A DNA stretch of 64,000 nucleotides, from positions 452,775-516,774 of the forward strand of contig JAYKAV010000966.1 of NCBI GenBank assembly GCA_035582835.1, in the 5' to 3' direction. This DNA comes from Phoebastria nigripes. Lineage: Eukaryota; Chordata; Aves; Procellariiformes; Diomedeidae. Shown here piece by piece: positions 25,479 through 36,839 of the stretch. The position numbers and the translations under genes are program-made. The notes beneath the pieces were generated by a model. The model had not been told where the DNA came from and made no database searches. It saw nothing but the letters and a program-made list of their open reading frames with translations. Each line of letters opens with the position of its first letter. Position 1 is the stretch's first letter.

Positions 25479-25560
25479 CTGGGAGAGGACGGCCGGCTTC
25501 CCCCTCCCCGAATAAAACTTTATTCTCCCCTGTCCCGCCAGAGCGGCGGCCGCTGACCCC
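25479..25560 (-). other. Probable non-coding first exon of ZNF800 (3' boundary at 25479)
   Basis: On the minus strand CTCTCCCAG|GTAGGG is a good donor with its exon boundary at 25479. Joined to the acceptor near 24744 it would make a non-coding first exon and an intron of about 730 bases spanning the gap. The transcription start is not defined, so the upper limit given here is arbitrary. Confidence 0.45.
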
Positions 25561-25736
25561 GGAGCCGGATGGGCACAGGGGCAGGAAGTGACTGCGGCCC
25601 GGGCGGCGGGGGGCCGCGCAGTGCGCAGGCGCCTAGTCTGCCGCTCCCCGGCCCGGGCCGCACAGGTGCCCGGTGGCGGCTCGCGGCGTGGCGGTTGTGG
25701 GGCGCGCTGCCCGGGCGGGGCGCGCGGCGGCCGTTG

Positions 25737-25808
25737 GGCGGCCCGGCCCGGCCCGGCCCAGCCCGGCCTGGCCCGGCCCAGCCCGGCCTAGCCCGGCTCG
25801 GCCCGGGT
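25737..25808 (-). repeat. GGGCC-type G/C repeat in the ZNF800 promoter
   Basis: The plus strand carries about a dozen consecutive 5-base GCCCG/GCCCA/GCCTG units. The minus strand, in gene sense, is a series of GGGCC and GGGCT units with at least four GGG runs at short spacing. Confidence 0.9.
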
Positions 25809-26050
25809 GGGGATGCGGCGCTGGACTGCGGCGGGACGGCGCGGCTGGGCGCTCCCGCGGCGAGGGAGTCGCAGAGGCGGCCTGAGGCGGAGCGCCTCGC
25901 TGCAGGGGTTAACTGCCGCGCGGGGGGCTCGGCGCGCGGCGGGAACTGGTGCCGTCCTTGTCCCTGTGGGGAGAAAGGCTCGTCGCGAGGCCCTACGTAC
26001 GCCGGTGATGTGCAGAGCTGCCCCCAGGGCACCGGTGCTCGGACACCAGT

Positions 26051-28229
26051 GGGAGCAGCCACCATTGCCTGAGGTGGCATTTTTGCCCCATCTCAGCCTG
26101 GTCGCCTTTATTACAGTTTTAAAAAAAACCACGAGTTGTTCTGGTAAATTCATTATGGAAAAAGACAGATCAATGTTTTCAACACCTGGAGGAAAGACTC
26201 CGTTTTTGAGAGAGATTTCTGTGATGTGTATTCCAAATATTGGCAAGAGGACGTTGGTGCACTGTAGTGAATGCCCAGGCAGCTGGTGTCTCCAGATACA
26301 TTTCCACAGGGTGTCTGCTTAACCCTACGCTCTGTTAGTGCACTTCTCTTAGCAGCTTGGGTTGGTGAAAAGGTAATGCTCAGTTTTTGCCAAAGGAAAG
26401 GATGCAAGTAAGTCTTCCACTTACGGAAAAGCTGGTATCATTTAAGGAAAACCTTTTGTAAGGAAATGTAAGGAATAAGTGCATCGTTACAGGAAAAAAT
26501 GCTGAGTGATGGTACTAACATGGAAACGATCTGTCAAGCTTTGGCTTGTGATAGAATCACCTCTTAATGGAGACAGGATTCATGGTTTCAGATAAAGTTC
26601 AAATCTACTGTCCCATGTTAGAGTAAAATGTCTCACTAACACTGTTTCTCAAATCAGGAATTGAGAGAGCTTCAAGTGACCATCAACTTGTAAGCAATTA
26701 AGTGTTCTTTTAAAATACGGACATGGATTTCACCAAGAAGTCCTCTATTTCCAAAGCAGCAGGAGGCCAAATTCAAACTCCATGAAGTCCATCTGGGTTT
26801 CAGTCAATGAACTTGAGGCATCTTAAGTATCAGAGAACAGTTCAAACAGCCTTGTGCCAAGTAGCATCTTAACTCTGAAGTACAGCAGAAGTCAAATGAA
26901 ACCTTCTTGTTAGGCATCCAAATGCAGGTCTTTGCATATATCCAGAGGTGCTCTCATCTTGAGCTTAGCTACATCCTGAGGTCTGCTGCATTTTAGGCAA
27001 AGACTGGCAGAGGCTTAAACTCCACCCAGCCATGTAGCTGCGTTCAGCCCATGTATAACACACTTGGGTAAAACTGCAAAGCTCATGGGTAACAGTGCAA
27101 GGAACACAGCTGTCAACTCTTTCTGCACAATAGCCTACTGACTGTTGGACTTGCCCAAGAAGTAATGAACTTGGAGAATTAACATACCCCACGTCCCAGG
27201 AGAGGTGGGTATCAGGTTCAAAGTAAGATCATCTTCCGTTCTTGCTGATGCCACTGTGCTACAAATGTTGAAACAGTAGAGTAACAGCAGCTTAACTTTG
27301 CATCTTGGTCATTTCCCATGAACATTGGTAGCCTCATTATCAATATTATTTTATTGAGTGATCAAAAAATAAGAAAGAGAAAAGCAACCTGCAAATCATA
27401 AACTCAGCAATGGAAATCCAGAAACTTTTGGTTGTATTTCAAGTGACTGAAGAAGTTATAACAACTTTTCTGAGTGTCTGAATGCCACCAGCTAGCACAA
27501 AAAAGAAGCAAACATAGTCATTGTTCATTTCATGGTAAACTCCCGGAAGAAAGAACTGGAGTAACAGAAGTCTGCTAATCTTTATTGATTTCTTACAATC
27601 CCAGCCATCATTCGTCTTAGTCTCAAAAGGGAGATCTGTTTCATATGTTTCCAAAAATAATCATCCAAAAGTCCACTCCTGCCTCAGAAAAGTCTTGGTA
27701 AGGCATGGTGTCTTCAAAGGTGGCCTATCCAGTAGTAGTTCATCCACCTCTTCCTTGAACTTTACTGATAAAATCTAATAAAATTTCTCAAGATCCAGCT
27801 CACTTATGGAGACAGTGCTTAAAGATTTAAACAGTGAGAAAAGGAATCCAATGCAGGTGAACCACTGCGTGGAATCAAGTGTTGGAGAGCAAGCGTGCCT
27901 GCCCAAATCAGAGGCAATGGTGTTCCTCAATTCAGCACCCAGTGAGGCATTTTTTAGCATGCCATAGTCCTTTGCTGAGGTCCAGCTCACTGTAGAATAT
28001 TTTACTGTAATAGTCATCTCTCAGATATTGAGTTACCTTGATACCAGCTTATAAGTGTCATCTCCTAAGTGCAAGGATCAAAGACAATGGACAAAGCAAA
28101 AGCTTATTAGCGCTATTTCTGCCAGTTCTATAAATATATTAATTCCTCTTCAGCTTCAGGAAAATCATGATTTCTTACATATCACATGCACAATTTTAGA
28201 TATAGGCCAAACCCCATATAAAATTATAG
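26051..28229. other. Intergenic region upstream of ZNF800, no gene recognised
   Basis: AT-rich unique sequence after the CpG island. Open frames running out of the island (for example 25807-26322 plus) are products of high GC content. No mobile element was recognised. Confidence 0.5.
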
Positions 28230-29335
28230 AGCAATTTAGGCTGGAGGTCATCTCGCCCAGCTTGCTGCTCAGAGCAGGGCTATCTTCAAAGTCAAATCGG
28301 GTTGCTCATAGCCTTGCCCTATAAAGTCTTGAAAATCTCCAAGAGTGGAGATTCCATAACTTCTTTGGGCTGCTTCTTCTGTGTTTAGTCACTCTCACTG
28401 AATTTTTTCTCCTTCTATCTAATCATCAAAGTTTCTCTTTTTGCAGCTTATGGCCATTCTGTCTTGTCCTTTTCCTGTTCGCCTCTGAAAAAAAGTCTAG
28501 TTCCACCTTTTTAATAACCCCCCCACTCAGTGAAGCATAAGGATTATATCCTCTCTCAATGTTCTCTTCTTCAAGATAAAGAAAATGAGTTCCTTCAGCC
28601 TCTCCTTATGTCATATGCTCCAGCCCCTGGAACCATCTTGGTTACCTTCTTCTGGATACTCTTCAGCTTCTAAGTATTTCTTGCATACTTGGGAGCCCAA
28701 ACTGGACACAGTATTCCAGATGTGGCCTCACAAATGCCAAGTAGAAGAGAAGAATAATTTCCCTTCACCTGCTGGCTATACGCTTGTTAATGTAGCATGG
28801 TGTGTGGTTAGCCTTCATTACCTCAAAGGTGCAGTGCTGACCCTTGTGCAACTTTTTCATTGGGACCCACAGGTCCCTTTTTGCAGAGCTGCTACCTCAT
28901 TAGTCAGTCCCCAACCTATACCATTGCATGGGGTGTTTTTGTCCTGGGTGCAAGACTTTGTCCTGTCAGCCCATTCTCCAGCCTGTTCAAGGTCTCCTCA
29001 TACAGCAACCCTGTCTTCCAGCACATCAGCCACTTCCCCAGTTTCACATCATGCACATGCTGAGGGTCCGTTCAAACTCATCATCCAGATCCCTGAGTAT
29101 GTTAAACAGCATAAGCCCCAATATTGCTCCTTGAGGAACACCACCCATAACTAGCTGCCAGTAAGATTTCAAACTATTGACGGCAACCCTTTTGACGCTG
29201 ACAGTCCAGCCAGCTATATACCATACATACCTACCTTGTAGTCTTCCCACCCAGTTACATTTGGATTTGGCTAGAGGGATGCCATGAAAGCCCATGTGGA
29301 AACCCTAGCTAAAATCAAGGTAAATGATACCCTCT
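28230..29335 (-). mobile_element. Old CR1 LINE, RT-domain to 3' end, broken
   Basis: Minus-strand translation shows CR1 ORF2 landmarks in order across several frames: VYLDF near 29320, VMGGVPQGAILGLMLFNIL near 29130 (the RT GVPQGSxLGPLLF motif), and [12 protein letters not shown] near 28710. The plus strand at 28240-28430 is the reverse complement of the usual CR1 3' region (ggtcatctcgcccagc, ctccaagagtggagattcca). Many stops and frameshifts are present, so it is an inactive, fairly old copy. A long plus-strand open frame (28585-29154) is only its antisense. Confidence 0.85.
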
Positions 29336-29639
29336 GCTTTTCCCCCATCCACAGAGCCACTCATTTCATCGTGAAAGACAATGAGATATAGGTTAAGCAA
29401 AATTTGCCTTTCTGCCTTCCCCCTCTCCAGTTTTAGTAATTCCAATTAAATTAAGGTTAAGTACTCTATTATTTAGTTTGTTGCGCGGGCAGGGTGGGGG
29501 TGGGGGGAAGTTGCTTGGTTTTGGAGAATGGCCAAATAGCTGAAATCTTATTCTATCTTAAATGCATTTTCATAACTTTTGTGTTCCACTCTTAAGGAAG
29601 ACAAGAAAAAATGGGCAGTGTTGCATGCATGTATGAATC

Positions 29640-30010
29640 TCAGTAACTTAGTTGACCTTGTACCTTGTTTGTGGGTGGAAGACCCTAATCTGTGTATTGT
29701 TGTGTTTAACTCATCACGTAGCTTATAATGTAACCAATTAGTGGTATGGGCAAGCAAACACACCCAAACTTTGACCAGTCAGATAGCCAGTCATGTGCAA
29801 AGTGTCTCTGGTACAGATAAAAGTTGCCAGCACAGATCAGGTAGTTCCACCTGACCTAGCAGAAGATGCCTTCAGGAGGATAACTGCAGAGGGGAGTCCT
29901 TTCAGCCAGTGACTGGCCATTGTGTTTGAGAACTGCGGATGAAGGTGTCAAAGATCCCAGTAAAGCTCACTTCACAACACACTGCTGCAGTTGTTCATCC
30001 AACAGGATAA
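29640..30010 (+). mobile_element. Possible old retroviral LTR-like sequence
   Basis: The stretch holds CCAAT-like (aaccaattag), TATA-like (cagataaaagttgcc) and AGTAAAGCTCACTT motifs in the order and spacing of a retroviral U3-R-U5, followed by a CTTCACAACACACTGCTGCA tail. No matching inverted termini or target duplication could be fixed, and no internal retroviral genes adjoin it. It could be unique sequence that resembles an LTR by chance. Confidence 0.3.
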
Positions 30011-31329
30011 ACTGGAACTAAGATCCAATTTGAGTTTCATTGTGTAAATGAGGAACAAGCAGATGATGTTGCCTGACTCTGAAAAATGGAATATTCCTCC
30101 ATTAAATATGAATGATAATTGGAATCTATAAATACCTTATAATAAAACTTAGTGAATAAAAACGGTGGGGCAAAAACTGGGTGAACTTTCTTTTTGTCTT
30201 ACATAGATAAGAAAAGATTCAATGAAAATAAAAGACAGAGATTTTTAAAACAGTAAGAAGTAATTCTTCACACAATCCATAATTAGCTTGTAGCCAGTGA
30301 ACATGGAAATTCACAGCTAAACCACATACAGTGTTAAAAAGTGCAGGATGCTCTTCCATATAACAGATAAGGATGAAAATCCTTTTGATCCATTTCATCT
30401 AAATTCTAGGCATAAAATACACTATTAGGGGAGGTTTTTTGAGTTTAGCTTTTGTTCTCTGGCTAATGTTCTCAACGTAACCAGCAGACTTTGAAACAGC
30501 ATCTTTATTTATTCATTGCCTTTTAGATGATATGGAACTGGTGAGATGTTTTGAACTGAGAGTTCTGTTACAACTTGATGATCAAATACTTTTTTAATTG
30601 TTTCTCTGTTGTGGTTAATGGCTTTGAGAAATCCAAAATTCAGAACAATTTCTCTTAGTTACTGGATTGTGCTTCCAAAATGTATAATGAAGTATTCTAG
30701 CAAGGGAGGTATTTTTTGGTAGAGGATATCAAAGCATTATCTCAAATAGTTGTGATAGTAGGTTTAGTGTCCACTGAGAGGTTTTGTTCTGCCAAAGGGC
30801 TGGTAGTAACACCTGCTGAGATGCCTTGCCATCTGTTTATACATCTAAGAGCTGTAAGATTTGATTAGCAAAACTTTTCCTCATACACTGTGACCACTGA
30901 CATTTTTTTCTGTATTTGGGATACGTTTTGGATGAAGCACCTGGCTTCACAGTAGTTTTTCCTAGGAGAAAATAATTCTAAGTTGGAGTGGATTAATGCT
31001 GTGATGCCGCACTGAGCAGGGTTCAGTTCTGCAGAGACGAAGGTAGAGTTGCATAAACTCTGAAGGATCTCAGATGTAATGTGCACTAATCAAGTAGTGT
31101 CACAAATCAGAGTCATAAAGTGTTTCACTGCAAATACAGATATTCCAGCATTCCTTAATATATCGCTCTTAGTTTATCTTACTGATTTGATGTGGCTTCA
31201 TCTAATGTTCTCACTGAAAGCATCCCACGATGAACTGTACATTCATAAACTCCAGATTAAACAAATTTTAGACATAGAAATTTGAGAGCAATTCAGACTG
31301 TTTCGGGCACATTAAGACTCCTTTGTTAG

Positions 31330-31400
31330 AGCTTCTGTGCCCATGATGGCCAGATGGGTAGAACACTTACCAAGGAAGCAGAAGACCTTGATTTCTAGCT
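31330..31400 (+). mobile_element. Possible ancient tRNA-derived SINE (MIR-like) remnant
   Basis: The run GATGGGTAGAACACTTACCA followed by 'gcagaagaccttgatttctagct' follows the pattern of the MIR/tRNA-derived SINE core (tggttagagcact ... aggagacctgggttctagtcc). It is short and diverged. Confidence 0.35.
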
Positions 31401-33476
31401 AGAAAGATCCCTTTTGTTAAGCACAAGGCACAGTTCAATCAGGAATGCAAAAGCTGGGGGGCTAAAGAGAGATTAACAATGACAGGCTGATTCTATTGAG
31501 AATGCGATTAACTTGGGGAAGGGGAAAAATACTGAGTTCTGGTTGCAGTTCCCAATGCTGTTTATTTATTTATATCCAATGATGCTTAAATGGGAATTGA
31601 ATAAACAAGTCTTTAGAGCACAAACATCTTGACTTTCAGATAAAGGTGGGATCACTTAGACAACTCTAAGTTGTTTTTTCTTGGGTCAGTCACTGCGAAA
31701 AAGTACATTGAAAGTTTTCTATGCACTACAAATGAAATTATGTGAACTAGTTCTCCTCATGTTGTTTTATAACCCGATACAACTTGTTTACAATATTCAC
31801 AGTTTTAAACTGTATATATTTATGTGCCTTGCATTTTTTGTGGAATCTTAAAATTAAATTCAGTCATATTTGCTTCAAATTTACATTTGCATAATCACAG
31901 TGTTTACACTATCCTTATACCTTAGCCTTGACAGTATCTTACAGAAAGTCCCTCGGCTAGAATAATTCTGAATCTTAGTCAATATGTATTCCAGTGTAAC
32001 AAGCAGCTGCATCTTCATGCTCTGTTCCCCAGTTAACACAAAGCTTCATTACCCTTTGGGGATAAAAATAAACTGCTATGTGTATTACCTTACCCATAAT
32101 TCATTTATTTACAAAGTTAGTAAAACTCATAATTAATTAGACTTCTCATGAGGTCTAATTCCCTTCTGATGCACTACTATAAAATTTAGCAAAGGGAACA
32201 ATTTGCAATGTGTCTCTCCCCTAGGAGATCCTTGGCATCATTTGATCACAGATTCAACCTATTCTGGTTTTTTTCACTTTATACCCTTCAGCTTTGATTT
32301 CTGATTGCACAGTGACACAGCTTCACATGGAGGCAGGAAAAATTTTCTGCCCTAGAAGTATTTAGCTCATGATTACAGCACTTTTGTGGAAAGCATGAGC
32401 TGGTGGTTCAGTCTCTAGCAAGGTTTCCCATTTCAGTGCTGCACCTTCTGCTGACAGTGGTTTCTGGTAGAAGAGTTAGATAGCATACAGAATAAATGCT
32501 TTTTTTTAGAAAAAGTCTGTGTAGCTAGAAACGACTGAGAAGAAAAGCTTTGGCAAACTGCAGGTGACAAGAAGCAACCATTGTAACGCACTAAGAAGAC
32601 ATTCTGGATCATCGGATCAGTGTGGTCAGTAACCCTCTCTTACAAGGAATAAGGAAAGAAAAGTCTAACTGCATTGAAGACGTAGCTTGGGTAGTTTTGA
32701 CTGGGAGTTGGGCACTTGTGCCGTTGGGAACTTAACCTCACCTAGCCAAGTTCCAGTATTCTTGTTTCCTCCTCGTGAATCACTAGCAGGTACAGCATGA
32801 TTTGCAACTTTAAAATAATTTGTCTTGCATAGCTTTCTTTAAGAAAGGCATCATTCTGTGTAAGTATTCTCCCTTTCTTACTTTTTTTCCCTTTTAGTTT
32901 ACTGCTACCTACCTAGCTGGGTAAAAAGGTATGCTTCTCACAGTATGGATAGATTACTTAACAAAAGAATGAATCTAATCAAATATATTAGGAAACATGG
33001 AAGACTTGCTTACAGTATTATATAATGAATTTGCATCTTCTTACCACATTCAGTTTTCATCCAGTCCAGTGATTTTTTTTCCACTGTACAGTATTCCTGT
33101 AGAATGAACATGAAGTTAATTTAATTCCTGTTCTCACCCCTGATTAATCTGATTAATACAAAATACAAATAGATATGCAATACAATGAGATGCATGCTTT
33201 TAGAAATCATTTAATTGAGACATATATATTTTAAGGGTTTAATTATACTTACGATGTGCACTAGGAAATGGAGGGGAATTCATCTGAATAAGCAATTTGA
33301 GGCCGAATGCAGACCTGGTCTAGCATGCTGGTTCACAAGGTGATCATGTTCTGTACCACACAGTGTATATAAAAACTGTTCCTATTTATGAATCTAGTGA
33401 AGTTTAAAATCAGTATAAAACATTGCCAGCTGTCTCTTTCTTCTGTAGGTGGTGGCAAAGGATGCAGACTGTTGAA

Positions 33477-33960
33477 GACAGAAGAGAGAGGAGGGAAGAG
33501 AAGACAGAAGAATTTCTAATCCTTTCAGTAGAAAAGATAAAGAAGCATACTCCTAAGCATATCTTGAAATGTGCTAGTGACGGGAAAGTACTGGAGAAAA
33601 TTGGACAAGGGCATATGCCTCTCAGTATGTGCATATGTATGCATGTGTATGTACACATGCAGTCATATGGATATAGACTGGGAAGGGGTAGGAAGCAGTA
33701 GAGTGCGGGAGGTAGTTTAGAGAAATAGGAGAATGAGAGAAATATATCTGGGAGGAATCTCGGAGAAGGAAAGTGAGCATGAGAGAGATTCATGAGAAGA
33801 GGGGAGAAAGAATTGGGAAAGGCATAGAAAAGATTTAGAATGAAAGGAGGCAATAAGGTGCAGTAGCCTAAAAATAATGCAGGCAAGACTGACAGCAAGA
33901 AGTATAACAGAAAAGAGGAGGAAGAAGTAGGAAGTCCAGAAAGAAAGAACAAGCAGTAGA
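33477..33960. repeat. Purine-rich (GA) tract with a short embedded TG/CA patch
   Basis: For about 480 bases the plus strand is dominated by A and G (gaagacagaagagagaggag and similar). It is interrupted near 33615-33665 by an alternating tgcatatgtatgcatgtgta patch. Confidence 0.75.
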
Positions 33961-36099
33961 ATTCATTAAACCAAGTTTCCTGTGGTTTTATGACTTGTAA
34001 TGAGATTAACCTGTTTGCTGACGATTTTCTTAGCATTTGCAGTAAGAGCAAACAGGGAGTATAAACATAAGCATCCGGGCCCTGGGTCTAATCAGAGCAA
34101 CAGTGCTTAGCAAATCCAGAAATAGTGAGATTTTTTCTATTCAAAAAGGAAGCAACTATTTTCATAAGCTTATTTATACACGTGTATGTGTCTGTATGTA
34201 AATCATAAGTCATATATTGCAGGACAATAGCAAACTTTTAAATTTTGTTTGAGAAATTCTTATTTCATTAGCACACTTGCAAGATATTACTCAACATCAA
34301 GGAACAAATACGGGTACTTCGAGATGTCTGAGGACAAACCATGAAAAAAAAATAAGAAAGCTGAATTTCAGAAATCATACTGTCAAAAATCCTAGGAACA
34401 AGAAGTTGTAGAAATCCAATATATAAATTAGTTAAATACAACTAACCCAATCAGCATAAAAATACTGTCTCATATAAAGAAGGACTACAAATGATAAATC
34501 ACATGATGAACTGAAAGNAAAATGAAACGATGCATGGCCTAATGAATACAGGTGATAGGCAGCTGATAAGCTAGTCTACATATGTCTAAGAGCATATCCA
34601 TATAAATGAACTGAGGTGCAGCTCTGCCCTCGGTGGGAGACTGATTGGGTTTCTACACTCTGCCCGGCTCCATTCAGCTTGTGGGAATGTTGTAATACTG
34701 AGACCTTGAGCACTCTGTCAAAATCCGTTGAAATTTTCAAGAAGGTTCCAAAGGTATTGCAAGACTTGGACTGACAAAATGTGCAACAGAGTAAATCTTG
34801 CTTNCTTAGGTAGTGAGGCTAAAACTGTAGAAAAGCAAAAAGAGATGAGAGATTTATTCAGATAGACAGTTGATTGCCACTACATTAAAGCTAAATACAG
34901 TTTGCATTTGCACTGCAAATTAGATTTGCTTCTTGGATAGCAGTACATGGCATGTCTAATTTGGACTAGAAGTCCGAAATAAAGGACACTTTCATTAAAA
35001 TAAAGTCAATGACAATAAACTAAAGGTACAAATTGGGAGGTACAAAGCACAACACAAATCTGGACAAAAGAGACTGTACAACAAATGTGACAGAAAAGAT
35101 TGACACAAGGCTGTTCTTATTTCAGTGTCCAAAATCCGTGAATGCATAAGAAAGATATACACTAAAAAATCAGGAATCAGAAGATTAAGAAGTGATGACA
35201 GAAATAGTATTCGGCAATAAAAGAAGTGGGCAGTTATGTCAGTAGCAACATATTTCAGCAGCCTCCATTCAAGTTGGAATTAGACAGCAATGACAAATAG
35301 TCTCAAGGAATCAAACCTCAAACAGAGAATGAATCCCTATAATGAGCGGGACTGATTTGCTCTGACGCTGACCTACTGGGTCTCTCTTTCACATTTTGAC
35401 AGTGCCTGTGTGAATGAAATTTATGCTAATGAAACTTAACTGAACTGAGATTGGCAGAGGATATTTCGTCCATGAAGGAGTGCATCATGACTCTTGCTCA
35501 AACTGTTCTTATCCCACAACTTTTACTAATTTTTTTTTTTTTTTTAATGTGTTAAAGAAAAGGTCGGTATGCAAATCGGCATTTTTTCATTCATCAGCTT
35601 GGCACACTTTTCTGATACTTCCTCAAAAATAACTTAGGATGTGATATTTAATTGGCCACTCAAAATATATTGTCCAAGCACCATGCCAGCTGCCTCCCAG
35701 GTGAATTAATTCTGTCATTTGCTTCACTTTATAATACATCTCCTTGAACTACTGCACAGTTAATAATCGCATTGTATTAAGCAGTATAGATATTAGAGAA
35801 TAGTTCTGAAAACCAAGTGAATGTGGTCTTATCACTAGTCTGGTGAATATGTTGTATTTCCCAATTTTTACTGTCACATAGAGTATGTAGCATAGGCTGG
35901 GTCCTAGACAACTAGTGAATTCAGTTATGTGCAAAGGAATAAGCTATAGTCCATAAAGGATTGTAGTAGCCCTGGGCTATTACATAGCAAAAGAATAGTT
36001 GGATTCCATTAATTCAGCATTGATGTTAACTCATCCTGTATTATAAGATGCAAACATTGGAATAGGGTAAAGGCACTATTTGTATTTAAAGAAGAGGAA

Positions 36100-36700
36100 A
36101 AAGTCAAGCCAAGGATTTAACAAACCTGTCAGTTTACCTTCAGTCCCCCCAAATACTGAAGCAAGTAATGGAAGACACTATTATTAAGCATTTGGAAGAT
36201 AAAAGGGATATGTAAAAGCCAACATATACCTGCCAAGTACAAATCATGACAAGTCATCTAATTTCCTTCTTAATGAGTAACAACAGGCCTTGAGAAAAAG
36301 AGAAGTGGAATCTAGCAGGATTTCAGGAAAGCTTTTGATGTTTTCCTATGTGGGATTCTCATTCATAAGCAAGCTAATGGGACTAGAAAACCACATGCAA
36401 AGAGAATTTATCAATGGTTTACTGTCAAACTAGCAAATTATATTAAGACTCTATCCTGGTCCAAAACCATTAAATATGTTCATTCATAACTTGATATGTT
36501 TGTTAAACTTGTAGATGATTTCAAGCTGAAGGATCTGCAAGCACACAGAAGGCCAGCATGAGAATTTAAAAATATTTTGATGAATTCAAAGAATAGTCTA
36601 CAAAAAGAAGATATATTTCAAGTTTGGAAATGTGAAATTCTGCTCTCAAGTAAGAATAGGCCCTGTGTGGGTGGCACGCAGGCATTAATAATTAAAAAAA
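36100..36700 (+). mobile_element. Ancient CR1/L3-like LINE, RT-domain fragment
   Basis: Plus-strand translation in shifting frames gives CR1-type RT landmarks: a LSVYLQSPQ...EDTIIKHLED block near 36130-36200, DFRKAFDVF near 36325, and DDFKLKDL near 36510 followed by a WKCEILLSS block (cf. NxxKCKVLH). Stops and frameshifts are frequent. The copy stops near 36700 before the 3' half of ORF2. Confidence 0.65.
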
Positions 36701-36839
36701 TCATACAGGGGAATAAGGTAAAGATGCTACCAGAGTGTGTGTGTACATGAATCTCTGTTAATTATATTCCTGAATAGAAGTAGTATAATATTAGAGCTAC
36801 AGTTTATCAGATTACCAGAATGGTGACAGTTATCACAAA

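Larger units (their letters stand above)
24780..26050. promoter_or_regulatory. CpG-island promoter of ZNF800
   Basis: Base composition switches sharply from AT-rich to very GC- and CpG-rich near 24780 and back near 26050, directly upstream of the ZNF800 start-codon exon. No TATA box is evident, as is usual for CpG-island promoters of broadly expressed genes. The island contains the GGGCC-type repeat at 25737-25808 and is interrupted by a run of N. CpG islands are often bidirectional, so a divergent plus-strand transcript is possible but not shown. Confidence 0.85.
30011..36099. other. AT-rich intergenic region, no gene recognised
   Basis: It contains a possible tRNA-derived SINE remnant (31330-31400), a purine-rich tract (33477-33960) and unresolved bases near 34518 and 34804. 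No protein gene was recognised. The 213-codon minus-strand frame at 33410-34051 is the pyrimidine-rich complement of the purine tract. Confidence 0.5.

Noticed and set aside
24678..25591. Long plus-strand open frames crossing the CpG island
   Set aside because: They run through 417 N, which cannot contain stops, and through GC-rich sequence where stops are rare. There is no real coding evidence.
25520..26322. Several overlapping 150-190 codon frames on both strands of the CpG island
   Set aside because: Ala/Arg/Pro/Gly-rich translations on both strands at once are the expected product of GC-rich repeats, not genes.
28585..29154. 189-codon plus-strand frame
   Set aside because: It is antisense to an old CR1 LINE whose RT motifs read on the minus strand.
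33410..34051. 213-codon minus-strand open frame
   Set aside because: It is the pyrimidine-rich complement of a purine-rich tract, giving a Ser/Leu/Phe/Pro low-complexity translation. There are no recognisable domains.
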